DNA of 64,000 bases from Shinella zoogloeoides (GCF_033705735.1 NZ_CP131130.1:2864001-2928000), one strand, 5' to 3'; counted from the first letter of the stretch, positions 44,386 through 52,920 are shown. The notes: generated from the sequence alone by a model not told the origin. Numbers and translations: made by a program.

Positions 44386-44909
44386 CGAAGGATATTGTCA
44401 TCCGCACCGCCGTCGAGACGGATAATTTGATGGAGATGGTGCGAGCCTCTGCCGCACGGGCTCAACAATGGATGGCGTCGCAATCGGGGGACCCGCTGGA
44501 CCTGTTGCGCCGGATGAAGTTCGATCCAATTGGCTTCCATCCCCTCGAGGATCGGCCGTTAAATCTGATCGAGCAAATCAATCAGACTTGGACCTTCGCC
44601 GTCGCCATCGCGGCTGCCCGCCAATTGTTGAACCTACATCCAGACGTGAGCGGGTTTCGGCTCGCCCCTGGCGCGCACGCATCGCTTGAACTCGACATCA
44701 TGAGTGAGGAAGCCGGCTATGTCGGCGCCGAGACCTTTGCGGCTGTCAATCCACGCAACAACGGCAAGCTGGCAGCCGATCTTGTTAAGCTCGCATCTCG
44801 CATGGAGCGATATAAGTACGTATTCTTCATGTCACCCTTGTTCCCCGGCAACGAACGCCGACCGCAGTTCGAACGCAATGGGATAGAGGTCTGGTCTGTC
44901 GATTTCTGA
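44382..44909 (+). CDS. Partner of the HEPN-like protein, possible PD-(D/E)XK-like fold
   Basis: 175 aa from the GTG at 44382, overlapping the previous stop. The N-terminal helices are followed by an alternating pattern HASLELDIMSEEAGYVGAETF and KYVFFMSPLF that could be a PD-(D/E)XK-like nuclease core, with E/D in strand 2 and E in strand 3. The expected Lys is absent (ETF), so it may be inactive or a different fold. It may be antitoxin, inhibitor or second effector of the HEPN protein. Confidence 0.6.
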   Translation: MTKDIVIRTAVETDNLMEMVRASAARAQQWMASQSGDPLDLLRRMKFDPIGFHPLEDRPLNLIEQINQTWTFAVAIAAARQLLNLHPDVSGFRLAPGAHASLELDIMSEEAGYVGAETFAAVNPRNNGKLAADLVKLASRMERYKYVFFMSPLFPGNERRPQFERNGIEVWSVDF

Positions 44910-44991
44910 CCAGGACGAAAGGGTTGTCCGACAGGGTGGTCGTCGGTGGTTGCAGCAGACTGAGAGAGGCGATGAACCCAAACTTCTTGGG

Positions 44992-46203
44992 TCACGCACG
45001 CGGTGATGCGACTACTGTCCCTTTCTCTCCTGGTCGTCCGTCCACCATGTAGATCTGCCAGCCGAGCATCTCGACGTCGCTGGGTAGTTCCCAAGATGTC
45101 AAGACAGTTTGGTATAGGCACTCGGGACTGCCGAAGAAGTCCAAATAGGGCTGGATAGCACCCCAATCCATTCCAAGCGACTTAAGCTCGACCAATAGCA
45201 GCGTCGGCCCGAATTGGGTTCCTTCACGGGCTAGCGCCATCGCGAGTTCAAGTAGAACGCGCCCCCTTTCGCCACCCGATAATTGCTCGAACCTCATCAC
45301 TCGACCATTGGTCAGATGACTTTCCAACACGTAGACAGGTGCGTCAAGATCATCTCTCTGAAGCTCGTCCTCGTCGTCTTCCTGCTGCGTCCGCTGGACA
45401 AATTCCACTTTCTTTACGAAATCACCGGATACGCGAGTGCCCAAGCTGCGCAACGCGAACTCATCAATCTGGAGCAAGTCCATGATTCGACGAAGATCGC
45501 ACACAATGCGGTTGTCACCGCGTCCGCTTAGATAAACCGCGCTTGATCGGGCGTGGTTTCGGCTAACCGTTTTTCCATCAAGGTCTAGAGTGAGGATGCC
45601 TTCTGTTTGAACGGAGAGCCGATGTTCGGCGGGGGCGTCGAATATGATATCGTAGTGGACGTTGTTGTTTGCGAGCCAACGCCGGATATTGTCACTCGCC
45701 TCAAGTATGCTCACCCACTCGCAAATAGCGGATTTGCCACTGCCATTAGGCCCGATTAGAAATGTGGTCTTGGCGAAATCGATCTGCGTGCCGGGCGTGA
45801 AGAGCGGTGAACGCTCAAGCCTTAGAGTTCGCACGAATCCGAAAGCTGCCTGATTTCCGCTATGTTCAAACGATGTGCGGTATTCGTGGAGCGCTTTCCA
45901 GCTCTGCAACACATTGACGGGAAAGCGCACGCCGCTTTTCTTGTCGATCAGGTTCTCGTGCGCTCCGCACATCCAAATACCATTGGATGCGTGTTTTAGT
46001 TGCGCAGGCTTTAGCCCGCCCTGCCCACGGGGGCCACGAAGAGAGGCGGCGTGAATATGGCTGGCGAAGCCGGTGTCCTCGTACTGGTCAGGTGCGACCG
46101 CTGGCCCGAGGGTCAACTTCTGGCAGCCCGGATAGGAACAACGATAGCCTGCCCTGGAAGCGATGACATGGCGCGTCGTTGATGTAAAACCGTGCCGCGT
46201 CAC
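44992..46203 (-). CDS. HNH-nuclease/ABC-type ATPase fusion (Septu-like architecture)
   Basis: 403 aa. The N-terminal 110 residues have an HNH-like pattern: YRCSYPGCQK, SHIHAASLRG, and NGIWMCGAHENLIDKK. An SMC/ABC-type ATPase follows with Walker A GPNGSGKS and signature LSGGERGRV. The Walker B position reads LLLVELKS, without the usual Asp-Glu. Septu pairs a separate ATPase (PtuA) and HNH protein (PtuB), so a single-chain version is unusual. The degenerate Walker B suggests binding without normal hydrolysis. Probably antiphage. Confidence 0.75.
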   Translation of the reverse strand: MTRHGFTSTTRHVIASRAGYRCSYPGCQKLTLGPAVAPDQYEDTGFASHIHAASLRGPRGQGGLKPAQLKHASNGIWMCGAHENLIDKKSGVRFPVNVLQSWKALHEYRTSFEHSGNQAAFGFVRTLRLERSPLFTPGTQIDFAKTTFLIGPNGSGKSAICEWVSILEASDNIRRWLANNNVHYDIIFDAPAEHRLSVQTEGILTLDLDGKTVSRNHARSSAVYLSGRGDNRIVCDLRRIMDLLQIDEFALRSLGTRVSGDFVKKVEFVQRTQQEDDEDELQRDDLDAPVYVLESHLTNGRVMRFEQLSGGERGRVLLELAMALAREGTQFGPTLLLVELKSLGMDWGAIQPYLDFFGSPECLYQTVLTSWELPSDVEMLGWQIYMVDGRPGEKGTVVASPRA

Positions 46204-46408
46204 GTAGATCGTACTCCGATTTGCGAGGCCCTAAGATACACAACTGAATAGACCAAATTACCTTCATTCACTTAAAATCGCGCGTTTTCACGCGAATTTC
46301 TCCGATATGCCCATATCCGTCCGTGAGCGTGCGCCCCCGGAATGGGCGCGGTGGCAACCGAAGCGTTCCGAAAATGAAGAGCCAGACCCGACCATGTGCG
46401 CCCCCCAA

Positions 46409-48154
46409 TCAGTACCGGAATCCGAGCAGACTACCGCTCGCGTCGGTATCCGTCAGACGCAGCCGAACGAGCGCTTCATAGTCGAAGCCCGGCGAAAAGT
46501 CGCTGACCGGGACCATGTCGGTGTTGAGGGTGCAGATATATTGAAAGTCGTATTTTGCGGCCATCGCTGCCGCTAGTTCGAGCGCGTGGGCTCGCTGACG
46601 GGGATCAACGCCGTCGAAGATCGTGCTGTCGTGAATCAGGAAGTCGATCCCGAGACCGCGCTGCCGCGCGAATGAGATCAGCATGAGATCGTAGCAGAAG
46701 ATTTTCATCTTGCTGATACCCTCGCTCGGGCTACCGGCAATCTCTACGTCGAACTTGTAGCCCGTATCATCGATGTCGATGACTAGGCGACCGGGCGATT
46801 TGTAGAGACTCTCGGAGAATTCAGAGAACAGGCTGAGCGCCTGTGACCAGAGTGCGCGCCGTTCTTCATAATCGAGTGCTGTCGCTCGCTTCAACTCCAC
46901 GGTCTCGACCTTGATCGTGTCCGCCTTCGTGGTCATCTGGCGAAGCTGGGTGATCCTGTTGGTCAGTTCATCGACCTTCAGCCGGGTGGCGGCATGCAGC
47001 TCCTGTAGCTGCGTCAGTTCCTCCAGCGCGCCCTGTCCGGCAAGCGCGCTAAGGTAGCCGGCACGGCGATCCGTGAGAGTCGCTATGTTCGTCTCGCGCT
47101 CGCTGACAGCAGCCTCAAGCGCGGCAATCTCGCTGGCGATGAACTCGCGGCGGTTGGCGATAATCTGCGCATTGAAAGCCCGCGCATCCTCCAGCGTCTT
47201 CTTGACGGCGCCAGGCAGGGCGATGCCCGCCTCACCGTAGAGAGCTTCCAGCCGGTCTTCGGTCGGGACATCTTCGCTGACCAGCGAGTCGCGGTAGCGA
47301 TCGAGCCGGCGCTTATCCACGATATTGGCGTTGACCAAGCCGTGGATTTCGCCGGTCAGGACGTTCGCCTGGCCCTCGATCTCACGGTACTGGGGAAGCA
47401 CGCGGAAGCTTGAGAGAGCATCGCGCTCGCGTTCGAGCTGTGTCGACAGGCGAAGGCGTTCGGCTTCGAGTTCACCGAGGGACGCCAGTTCGCCGTCGAC
47501 CGCTCCGGTCTTGATCGCCTGTTTGAGCGCATCGAGTGCGTTCTTTTGATCCTTGAGCTGCTGCCAGGTCGCAGCTTTCTCCCAGTTCAATCCGAGAAGG
47601 AATGCGTTGTGGACCTGGATATCCCAGGTCTTCTGATTATCGAAATACTTGAAGGGGATGTTGTACGCGGCTGTCTGGTTACGCACGAAATAGGAAAGCA
47701 GCGACCGCGCCGAGGGCTTGTAGCCCGACTCGGCAGACAACTCGCTGATGCCGAACAGCGCCCAGGCGAGGACCGCTCGCCATTTCTTCGCGTCGAGACC
47801 GGGCACGCCTTCCTTGTTAGGGGTCGGGCGGACAGGCCAGTCGTCGGTCGCGCCTTCGATCGCGAAGAAACCGGGCGTGTCGGTGGCTCGCGTTACCGCG
47901 ACGTCGCGGCCGGACAGGGAAAGCTCCAGCGTGAATGCCCAACCCTGCAAAGCCTCGATGCGAAGTCCCTTTCCGGGTGAGGTATTGCTTGCGAGACAGA
48001 AGTCGATGATCTCGATGAGCGTCGATTTGCCAAGTGCGTTCGTCGTGTCCTTGTCGCCGGCCGAGGTGGATCGGTCGGCCAGTATGAGATTGACTCCTGG
48101 CTGAAGCAGAGCGGCGTGGAAGCCTTTGTGATTGGCGCGAACAGCTCGGATCAT
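46409..48154 (-). CDS. ABC-3C system ATPase (DUF2326-like)
   Basis: 581 aa from the ATG at 48154. The N-terminal P-loop region reads NLILADRSTSAGDKDTTNALGKST, with the Lys-Ser/Thr of a Walker A after a long insert, as in DUF2326/ABC-3C ATPases. A long coiled coil (about 215-440) and a C-terminal part with DFLIHDSTIFDGVDPRQRAHAL (Walker B-like, D-loop) follow. It overlaps the middle-component gene by 4 bp. In ABC three-component systems the ATPase senses infection and controls the effector. Confidence 0.82.
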   Translation of the reverse strand: MIRAVRANHKGFHAALLQPGVNLILADRSTSAGDKDTTNALGKSTLIEIIDFCLASNTSPGKGLRIEALQGWAFTLELSLSGRDVAVTRATDTPGFFAIEGATDDWPVRPTPNKEGVPGLDAKKWRAVLAWALFGISELSAESGYKPSARSLLSYFVRNQTAAYNIPFKYFDNQKTWDIQVHNAFLLGLNWEKAATWQQLKDQKNALDALKQAIKTGAVDGELASLGELEAERLRLSTQLERERDALSSFRVLPQYREIEGQANVLTGEIHGLVNANIVDKRRLDRYRDSLVSEDVPTEDRLEALYGEAGIALPGAVKKTLEDARAFNAQIIANRREFIASEIAALEAAVSERETNIATLTDRRAGYLSALAGQGALEELTQLQELHAATRLKVDELTNRITQLRQMTTKADTIKVETVELKRATALDYEERRALWSQALSLFSEFSESLYKSPGRLVIDIDDTGYKFDVEIAGSPSEGISKMKIFCYDLMLISFARQRGLGIDFLIHDSTIFDGVDPRQRAHALELAAAMAAKYDFQYICTLNTDMVPVSDFSPGFDYEALVRLRLTDTDASGSLLGFRY

Positions 48155-48378
48155 GAGGCGGTCCTGACGATGAGGCCGTCTCGAATGTCGATGGCGCCGA
48201 TGAGATAGAGGAGATTCGAGGCCAGCACGAACCGCTCGAAAGTTCCGACGTTCGGCTCCGTGCGCAGACGCTCCCAAAGGCCCGAGACGGTCATGGGCAT
48301 GCTGAGGTGGGCAAGCAGCGTCGCGCCGACACCGATCAGCGCCTCGTTCTGCGGGATATGTTTGGTCGGAAGAATCAT
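48151..48378 (-). CDS. ABC-3C middle component (MC6-like)
   Basis: 75 aa, with overlapping ATGA junctions on both sides. It starts MILPTKHIPQNEALIGVGA and has the winged-helix-like pattern SGLWERLR...FVLASNLLYLIGAIDIRDGLI. The size, position between the HNH and ATPase genes and this pattern match the ABC-3C middle component 6 family, which connects effector and ATPase. Confidence 0.82.
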   Translation of the reverse strand: MILPTKHIPQNEALIGVGATLLAHLSMPMTVSGLWERLRTEPNVGTFERFVLASNLLYLIGAIDIRDGLIVRTAS

Positions 48379-49118
48379 TTCTCAAACACGTCGCAGATTT
48401 CGAAAAGATAGATCAGCACCGCGATACCAGCAGTCTTGTCCGCCTGCCGACGCAACCCGCGTTGGGCAAAGGCGCACATCAGCTCGAACAGCTCGTCGCC
48501 CTTATGGCCCTCCTTCCGACGCGCGTAATATTCCTCAAGGAAGCCGGCTTTCAGGCGTTCGGGAAAGTCCGGATCGAGCTGCGCTTCGGCCTCGACATAG
48601 TCGCCAACGGTAGCTCGCGAGGTCAGACCGGCAGCAATGATATGCCGAGATCCGTTCGATAGAGCGTTCTTCTTGATCTTCTCGTCGGGCGCGGTGAGAT
48701 CGAACGATCCATTGCCTACAGGAGCTTGGCTGGCGACCCACGACACAGCGTTCTGCAATTCGGGAAAGGCAACGTCCGCAAAAGCCGCCTCCATCGCCTG
48801 GCGAACCTGCTCTTCGTGGCTTTCCTTCAGTTGCTGCAACGTCGCGGTGGGCCAATCAGCCTCGACCTTGTCGATGATCGTATGGTGGTCGGTGCAGAGA
48901 TAGATAAGGTTGCGGACGTTATCGCGCTCCGCATCGGTCATGGAGGCGTCGTAGCGCGCGGCGGTCGGCTTTTCACCCCGAATATGTGCCGCCTCGCCGA
49001 CATAGGTGTCGTCTCCCACCTGGGCGTCGTAGGTGAGATGCTTGCCGCATTTCGGAAAGGCGCAGACGCCGCCGCTTCGAAACGCCAGGATGATTCTCGT
49101 CGGATAACTAGCGCCCAC
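48375..49118 (-). CDS. ABC-3C effector: HNH nuclease with C-terminal ABC-3C domain
   Basis: 247 aa. The N-terminal HNH motif has zinc ligands (CAFPKCGK), EAAHIRGEKP, and RNLIYLCTDHHTIIDK. The C-terminal about 110 residues look like an ABC-3C C-terminal docking domain (GDELFELMCAFAQRGL). It likely cuts DNA when activated. The start codon overlaps the 3' end of the HigA-like gene by 11 bp, tying the system to the toxin-antitoxin pair upstream. Confidence 0.85.
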   Translation of the reverse strand: MGASYPTRIILAFRSGGVCAFPKCGKHLTYDAQVGDDTYVGEAAHIRGEKPTAARYDASMTDAERDNVRNLIYLCTDHHTIIDKVEADWPTATLQQLKESHEEQVRQAMEAAFADVAFPELQNAVSWVASQAPVGNGSFDLTAPDEKIKKNALSNGSRHIIAAGLTSRATVGDYVEAEAQLDPDFPERLKAGFLEEYYARRKEGHKGDELFELMCAFAQRGLRRQADKTAGIAVLIYLFEICDVFEK

Positions 49119-49491
49119 GCCGACCGCCCATCTGCGCGCGCGTGCCAGGACGGCGGGTCGTTATCTGTGGAGGAGCGCTGGCATCGCCGAGCTGGTGAAT
49201 CCGCAATGCGGGCCGCTGCGGCAGCTTGACCGTCAATTCGAGCTCTCCCCCCACAGCTTCCACATAGCTGCGGAGAGTGGAGAGATACATATCGGTCTGT
49301 CGCTCGATCTGAGAAACCGAGGGCTGCTTGATGTTGAGCGCGGATGCGATCTCAGCCTGGGCCTTACCCGCAATCTGCCGCAACTCGCGAAGGCCCTCGA
49401 CTTCCTGCTTCAAATCCTGATAGCGGGCGTCGATCGCTGCCTGCTCTTCGGCAGGGAGCGCGGCAATGATGTCATTCAGGCTCCGACCCAT
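49108..49491 (-). CDS. higA: HigA-like XRE antitoxin
   Basis: 127 aa. A helical N-terminus (LPAEEQAAIDARYQDLKQEV) and an XRE-type HTH (RQIAGKAQAEIASALNIKQ then PSVSQIERQTD) are followed by YLSTLRSYVEAVGGELELTV, which is the classic end of HigA/XRE antitoxins paired with Gp49-like toxins. The gene starts 1 bp after the toxin stop. It should bind the palindrome at 49860-49879. Confidence 0.88.
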   Translation of the reverse strand: MGRSLNDIIAALPAEEQAAIDARYQDLKQEVEGLRELRQIAGKAQAEIASALNIKQPSVSQIERQTDMYLSTLRSYVEAVGGELELTVKLPQRPALRIHQLGDASAPPQITTRRPGTRAQMGGRRGR

Positions 49492-49492
49492 C

Positions 49493-49861
49493 TCATTTGC
49501 CCTTCTTTGCGGATTTCAGGCTTTCCAGATGCTCGGAAAACCGTAGATCCGCCTTTGCGATCAGCGTTTTGTAGAAGCGCTTCTGACTGACGCCCGATTT
49601 GTCACCCGCTACAAGAACGATGGCTTTGCGCTCGGGATCGAAAGCGAAGGCCGCACGCCATTCGCCATCGCTGCCTTCGAAGCGCAGCTCCTTCATATTG
49701 GCGTGTTTCGATCCTTTGAGCGTGTCGGCGTGAGGCCGGCTAAGCTGCGGTCCGTAATCGGACAGCAGCTTGGTGGCGGCGATCAACGCGACCCGGACAT
49801 CACGCTCAAAAGTCAGAACCTCAGCCTCGAAGGCGGAGTGGAATTCGACCTCCCATTCCAT
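49493..49861 (-). CDS. higB: HigB/Gp49-like mRNA-interferase toxin
   Basis: 122 aa of the phage-derived Gp49-like/HigB (RelE superfamily) type: GPQLSRPHADTLKGSKHANMKELRFEG then EWRAAFAFDPERKAIVLVAGDK, given in part. Toxin before antitoxin is the HigBA order. The start codon lies inside a perfect palindrome. The likely role is ribosome-dependent mRNA cutting under stress and stabilising the ICE. Confidence 0.87.
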   Translation of the reverse strand: MEWEVEFHSAFEAEVLTFERDVRVALIAATKLLSDYGPQLSRPHADTLKGSKHANMKELRFEGSDGEWRAAFAFDPERKAIVLVAGDKSGVSQKRFYKTLIAKADLRFSEHLESLKSAKKGK

Positions 49862-49879
49862 ATAGGTTAGAACCTATAT
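49860..49879 (-). promoter_or_regulatory. Palindromic operator at the higB start
   Basis: atataggtt-ag-aacctatat, perfect 9-bp arms. It overlaps the higB ATG (49861) and the stop of the upstream HTH gene (49876-49874). Its position suggests that HigA blocks transcription or translation of its own operon. A degenerate version lies at about 61079-61098 beyond the second HTH gene. Confidence 0.65.
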
Positions 49880-50176
49880 CCGGTCAATGGGAAGGATGCG
49901 GGGCGGTTCTGGCGATACCGTCGTGGTGCGACGGCAGCTCTTAGCCCAAGCGTCCAGATCATCGACTGCATAGCGGACCCATTTGCCGAACTTATGATAG
50001 GCGGGGCCTCCTCCTCGCGAGCGGTAGCACTCCAACGTATGTGCTTCGAGGGCGAGGTAGCGCGCCGCCGCCTCAGTGTCGACGAAACGAACTGGTCCCG
50101 CCTCGTCGACGAACCTGGCGCGCTTGAGGATGTCCGGCGTTGGCCAGCGGCGATCCGGCTTTGCTCTATCGGACAT
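49874..50176 (-). CDS. AlpA-like HTH_17 protein, copy 1
   Basis: 100 aa from the ATG at 50176. An excisionase-type winged HTH: VRFVDTEAAARYLALEAHTL, ECYRSRGGGPAYHKFGKWVR, then YAVDDLDAWA. Very like the product at 61093-61392 (about three quarters identical by eye). It lies 12 bp upstream of higB and may be cotranscribed. Such proteins act as excisionases or regulators of mobile elements. Confidence 0.85.
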   Translation of the reverse strand: MSDRAKPDRRWPTPDILKRARFVDEAGPVRFVDTEAAARYLALEAHTLECYRSRGGGPAYHKFGKWVRYAVDDLDAWAKSCRRTTTVSPEPPRILPIDRI

Positions 50177-50381
50177 GACCGGCCTCCATCGCTTCGGTGC
50201 GCTTCGAGCCAGGCGGAACCGAGCGGTTTTCGCCGCTGCGGTGACGATAGGGTCTGTAATTGCCGAGACGGGTGGGGGACTAGCGCCCCGACCGCAGATA
50301 ATTCGAACATCCCTGACTCCGCGCGACAGTCCGGGGAGCGGGCGTAAACATGAGTCATGGCGTTCCCACATAGATTGAAAA

Positions 50382-50411
50382 CTGTCAGAAAACTGCGTAT
50401 ATTTCTGACAG
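50382..50411 (+). promoter_or_regulatory. Inverted repeat in the abiE promoter
   Basis: Perfect 10-bp arms ctgtcagaaa (50382-50391) and tttctgacag (50402-50411) with a 10-bp spacer, ending 10 bp before the abiEi ATG. AbiEi antitoxins are known to repress their own operon through inverted repeats, so this is the likely operator. Confidence 0.7.
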
Positions 50412-50421
50412 GAGATTTATC

Positions 50422-51015
50422 ATGCAGCGACTGACCGAACAGATTCTGGCGCATACCGAGGGTTTGCCCGAGGGCGCTCCGATCGCCGCGAAAAGCCTGC
50501 TCCATCTCGGCAACCGCCCCGCATTGGACCAGGCATTGTCGCGACTGGCAGAACGTGGCCGGCTGATACGGGCCGGGCGCGGCGTTTACCTACGTCCGGT
50601 TTCGAGCCGGTTCGGCGTTCGCGCGCCCTCCGTCGATAAAGCCGTTGAAGCCCTTGCGACGCAGCGTGGTGAAATCATCGTGTCGAACGGAGCGGCGGCT
50701 GCCAATGCGCTCGGGCTCACGACCCAAGTACCGGTCCGGTCGGTCTATCTGACCTCGGGCCGAAGCCGGACCATGACTCTGGGCCAGCAGACTATTGAGC
50801 TGCGCCATGCGCCACGCTGGCAGTTGGCGTTGGCCGATCGCCCTGCCGGGCAGGCCGTGCGCGCACTCGCCTGGCTGGGACCGGAGAAGGCGGAAGCGGC
50901 CTTGAAGACGCTGAAACACAAGCTGCCGTCTTCTACGTTCGGCGAGCTTGTCGCGGCCGCGCCGCAACTACCGAGCTGGCTCGCCAGATCGGTCGGCAAG
51001 GTCGCTCATGGCTGA
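50422..51015 (+). CDS. abiEi: AbiEi-type antitoxin/regulator
   Basis: 197 aa. An N-terminal winged helix (IAAKSLLHLGNRPALDQALS...RLIRAGRGVYLRP) and the AbiEi-type C-terminal domain (IIVSNGAAAANALGLTTQVP, VYLTSGRSRTMTLGQQTIEL, in part) are present. AbiEi neutralises AbiEii by repressing or modifying it (type IV toxin-antitoxin). It overlaps the toxin gene by 8 bp. Confidence 0.92.
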   Translation: MQRLTEQILAHTEGLPEGAPIAAKSLLHLGNRPALDQALSRLAERGRLIRAGRGVYLRPVSSRFGVRAPSVDKAVEALATQRGEIIVSNGAAAANALGLTTQVPVRSVYLTSGRSRTMTLGQQTIELRHAPRWQLALADRPAGQAVRALAWLGPEKAEAALKTLKHKLPSSTFGELVAAAPQLPSWLARSVGKVAHG

Positions 51016-52024
51016 AGCCTTCGTCACATTGTCAGCGAACGATCGGCGCGAGGCTCTTGCCGTTGCCGCCGATCGATCCGGCCGCCCGGCCCATCTGCTT
51101 GAAAAGGACGTGTGGGTCGTCTGGACTCTCGCAACGCTGTTCGGGTCAAATTTCGGCGAACATCTCGTGTTCAAGGGCGGCACATCACTGTCAAAGGCTT
51201 ATCACGTCATCCGGCGTTTTTCCGAGGACGTGGATCTCACCTACGACATCCGCGCCATCGCCCCCGACCTGGTGGGCGAAAACGGCGAGGGCCTGCCGAA
51301 AAACCGGAGTGAGGAGAAGCGATGGTCGAAGGCAGTCCGCCACCGGCTGCCAGAATGGGTCGACGGAACAGTCCGACCTCTCCTTGCCCGCGCGATCGAC
51401 GCGCAGTCGTTGCCTGCAACGTTCAGGGCCGAAGGCGACAAGCTGTTCATCGACTATGAGGCGACCTCTTCGGGATCGGGCTATGTGGCTCCGAGCGTGA
51501 TGCTGGAATTCGGCGCCCGCTCGACCGGGGAGCCGGCCAGCCCGCGCGATGTTGTATGCGACGCGGCCGGATTGGTCGACGGCGTCGAATTCCCAACGGC
51601 TCGTCCCCGGGTCATGCATGCCGAGCGAACCTTCTGGGAGAAAGCGACGGCAATGCATGTTTATTGCCTCGAGGGCCGGTTGCGGGGCGATCGGTTCGCC
51701 CGTCATTGGCACGATGTCGTCCGACTGGATGATGCGGGGGTCGCCAACGCCGCAATATCGGATCGTGAGCTCGCCGACGCGGTTGCCCGCCACAAAACCA
51801 TGTTCTTCGGGGCGAAGACGGTTGATGGCGAGGTTATCGACTACGAAGCCGCCGTCGGTGGAAAGCTGCAACTCGTGCCGGACGGAGATGCGCGCGCTGC
51901 GCTGGCAACGGACTATGCGCACATGGTCGAGGATGGGTTGCTGCTTGACGACGCGGAACCCTTCGAGGCGCTGATCATGCGATGTGCGGACATCGCCGGG
52001 CGAGCCAACCGTGCTGCGAAGTGA
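51008..52024 (+). CDS. abiEii: AbiEii-type nucleotidyltransferase toxin
   Basis: 338 aa from the ATG at 51008. A DNA polymerase-beta-like nucleotidyltransferase with FKGGTSLSKAYHVIRRFSED and the catalytic DVDL that follows. AbiEii/MenT toxins add nucleotides to tRNA and stop growth; GTP-type preference is family knowledge. The stop TGA overlaps the ATG of the next gene (TGATG). Confidence 0.93.
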   Translation: MAEAFVTLSANDRREALAVAADRSGRPAHLLEKDVWVVWTLATLFGSNFGEHLVFKGGTSLSKAYHVIRRFSEDVDLTYDIRAIAPDLVGENGEGLPKNRSEEKRWSKAVRHRLPEWVDGTVRPLLARAIDAQSLPATFRAEGDKLFIDYEATSSGSGYVAPSVMLEFGARSTGEPASPRDVVCDAAGLVDGVEFPTARPRVMHAERTFWEKATAMHVYCLEGRLRGDRFARHWHDVVRLDDAGVANAAISDRELADAVARHKTMFFGAKTVDGEVIDYEAAVGGKLQLVPDGDARAALATDYAHMVEDGLLLDDAEPFEALIMRCADIAGRANRAAK

Positions 52025-52920
52025 TGATGGGAGATAGGGTGTCGAGCTATTTTACGGATCGTGAATATGGGGCACGCCCTGCAACAATCGATGTCATTGG
52101 TGACCGTCTGTGGGCGGGTCTTTTCACCTTGATCGAGACGAGGATTGGCGATGGCTCGTTTGGCTTTCGCTTTCCGGAACAGTGCCCCGACGGGAATGGT
52201 CCGTGCGGATGTGACGTCCAAGCCTTCAGCCGGGTGCTGGGCGCCGAGGTGCCGTGGATCGAATGGCCGTTCTCTGTGAACGAAGTGCCCGATACGCCGG
52301 TGATCCTCGATCTGCTCGAGTTTTGCGCCAGCGCCGTCGGCGAGCCGATTCAAGGCAGTTATCATTCCTACTTCGGTCACCATCACTTGAGCTGGAACCG
52401 GGACGGCGGCCTTGCTCGGTTCGTAGCCGACGTAAACCTCCTGTTTCGCCGGAACGCGATTGCGTATGAACTCACATCGAGCGGACAGGCCCGCCGGCTT
52501 CTCCCACAGCCGGTCGCCGATGTTCTCGGTTGGGCGATGTTTCATACCGGTGATGCGGAGACGGACCGCCTGCTCGAAGCCGCTCGCCAACGGTTTCTAT
52601 CGCCCAAACCTGAAGACAGGCAGGACGCGCTGGAGAAACTGTGGGATGCCTTTGAACGGCTGAAGACACTGGAACCCGGCGCCAACAAGCGCGCTCAGGC
52701 CGAAGCGATGCTGGACCGTGTCGCCACGCCGGACTCTGGATTCCGGGAAGCCCTTGGGCGGGAGGCCGCTGAGCTGACCTCCATAGGGAACAGCTTTCGC
52801 ATTCGTCATTCCGAGACGACCCAAGAAACCCTGACCTCTCTGGATCAGGTGGATTATCTGTTTACGCGGATGTTTGCATTTGTGCGTGTGATCCTGAGAG
52901 GGACCGGGCGTGGCGGATGA
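52024..52920 (+). CDS. AbiJ-related abortive-infection-like protein
   Basis: 298 aa from the ATG at 52024. The N-terminal half resembles AbiJ N-terminal domains (TDREYGARPATIDVIGDRLW...GLFTLIETRI). The C-terminal part (NSFRIRHSETTQ, DYLFTRMFAFVRVIL) resembles HEPN-like AbiJ ends with a conserved RxxH-type stretch. Cotranscribed with AbiE and the nuclease-like gene downstream (overlap of 11 bp). Exact family uncertain. Confidence 0.6.
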   Translation: MMGDRVSSYFTDREYGARPATIDVIGDRLWAGLFTLIETRIGDGSFGFRFPEQCPDGNGPCGCDVQAFSRVLGAEVPWIEWPFSVNEVPDTPVILDLLEFCASAVGEPIQGSYHSYFGHHHLSWNRDGGLARFVADVNLLFRRNAIAYELTSSGQARRLLPQPVADVLGWAMFHTGDAETDRLLEAARQRFLSPKPEDRQDALEKLWDAFERLKTLEPGANKRAQAEAMLDRVATPDSGFREALGREAAELTSIGNSFRIRHSETTQETLTSLDQVDYLFTRMFAFVRVILRGTGRGG

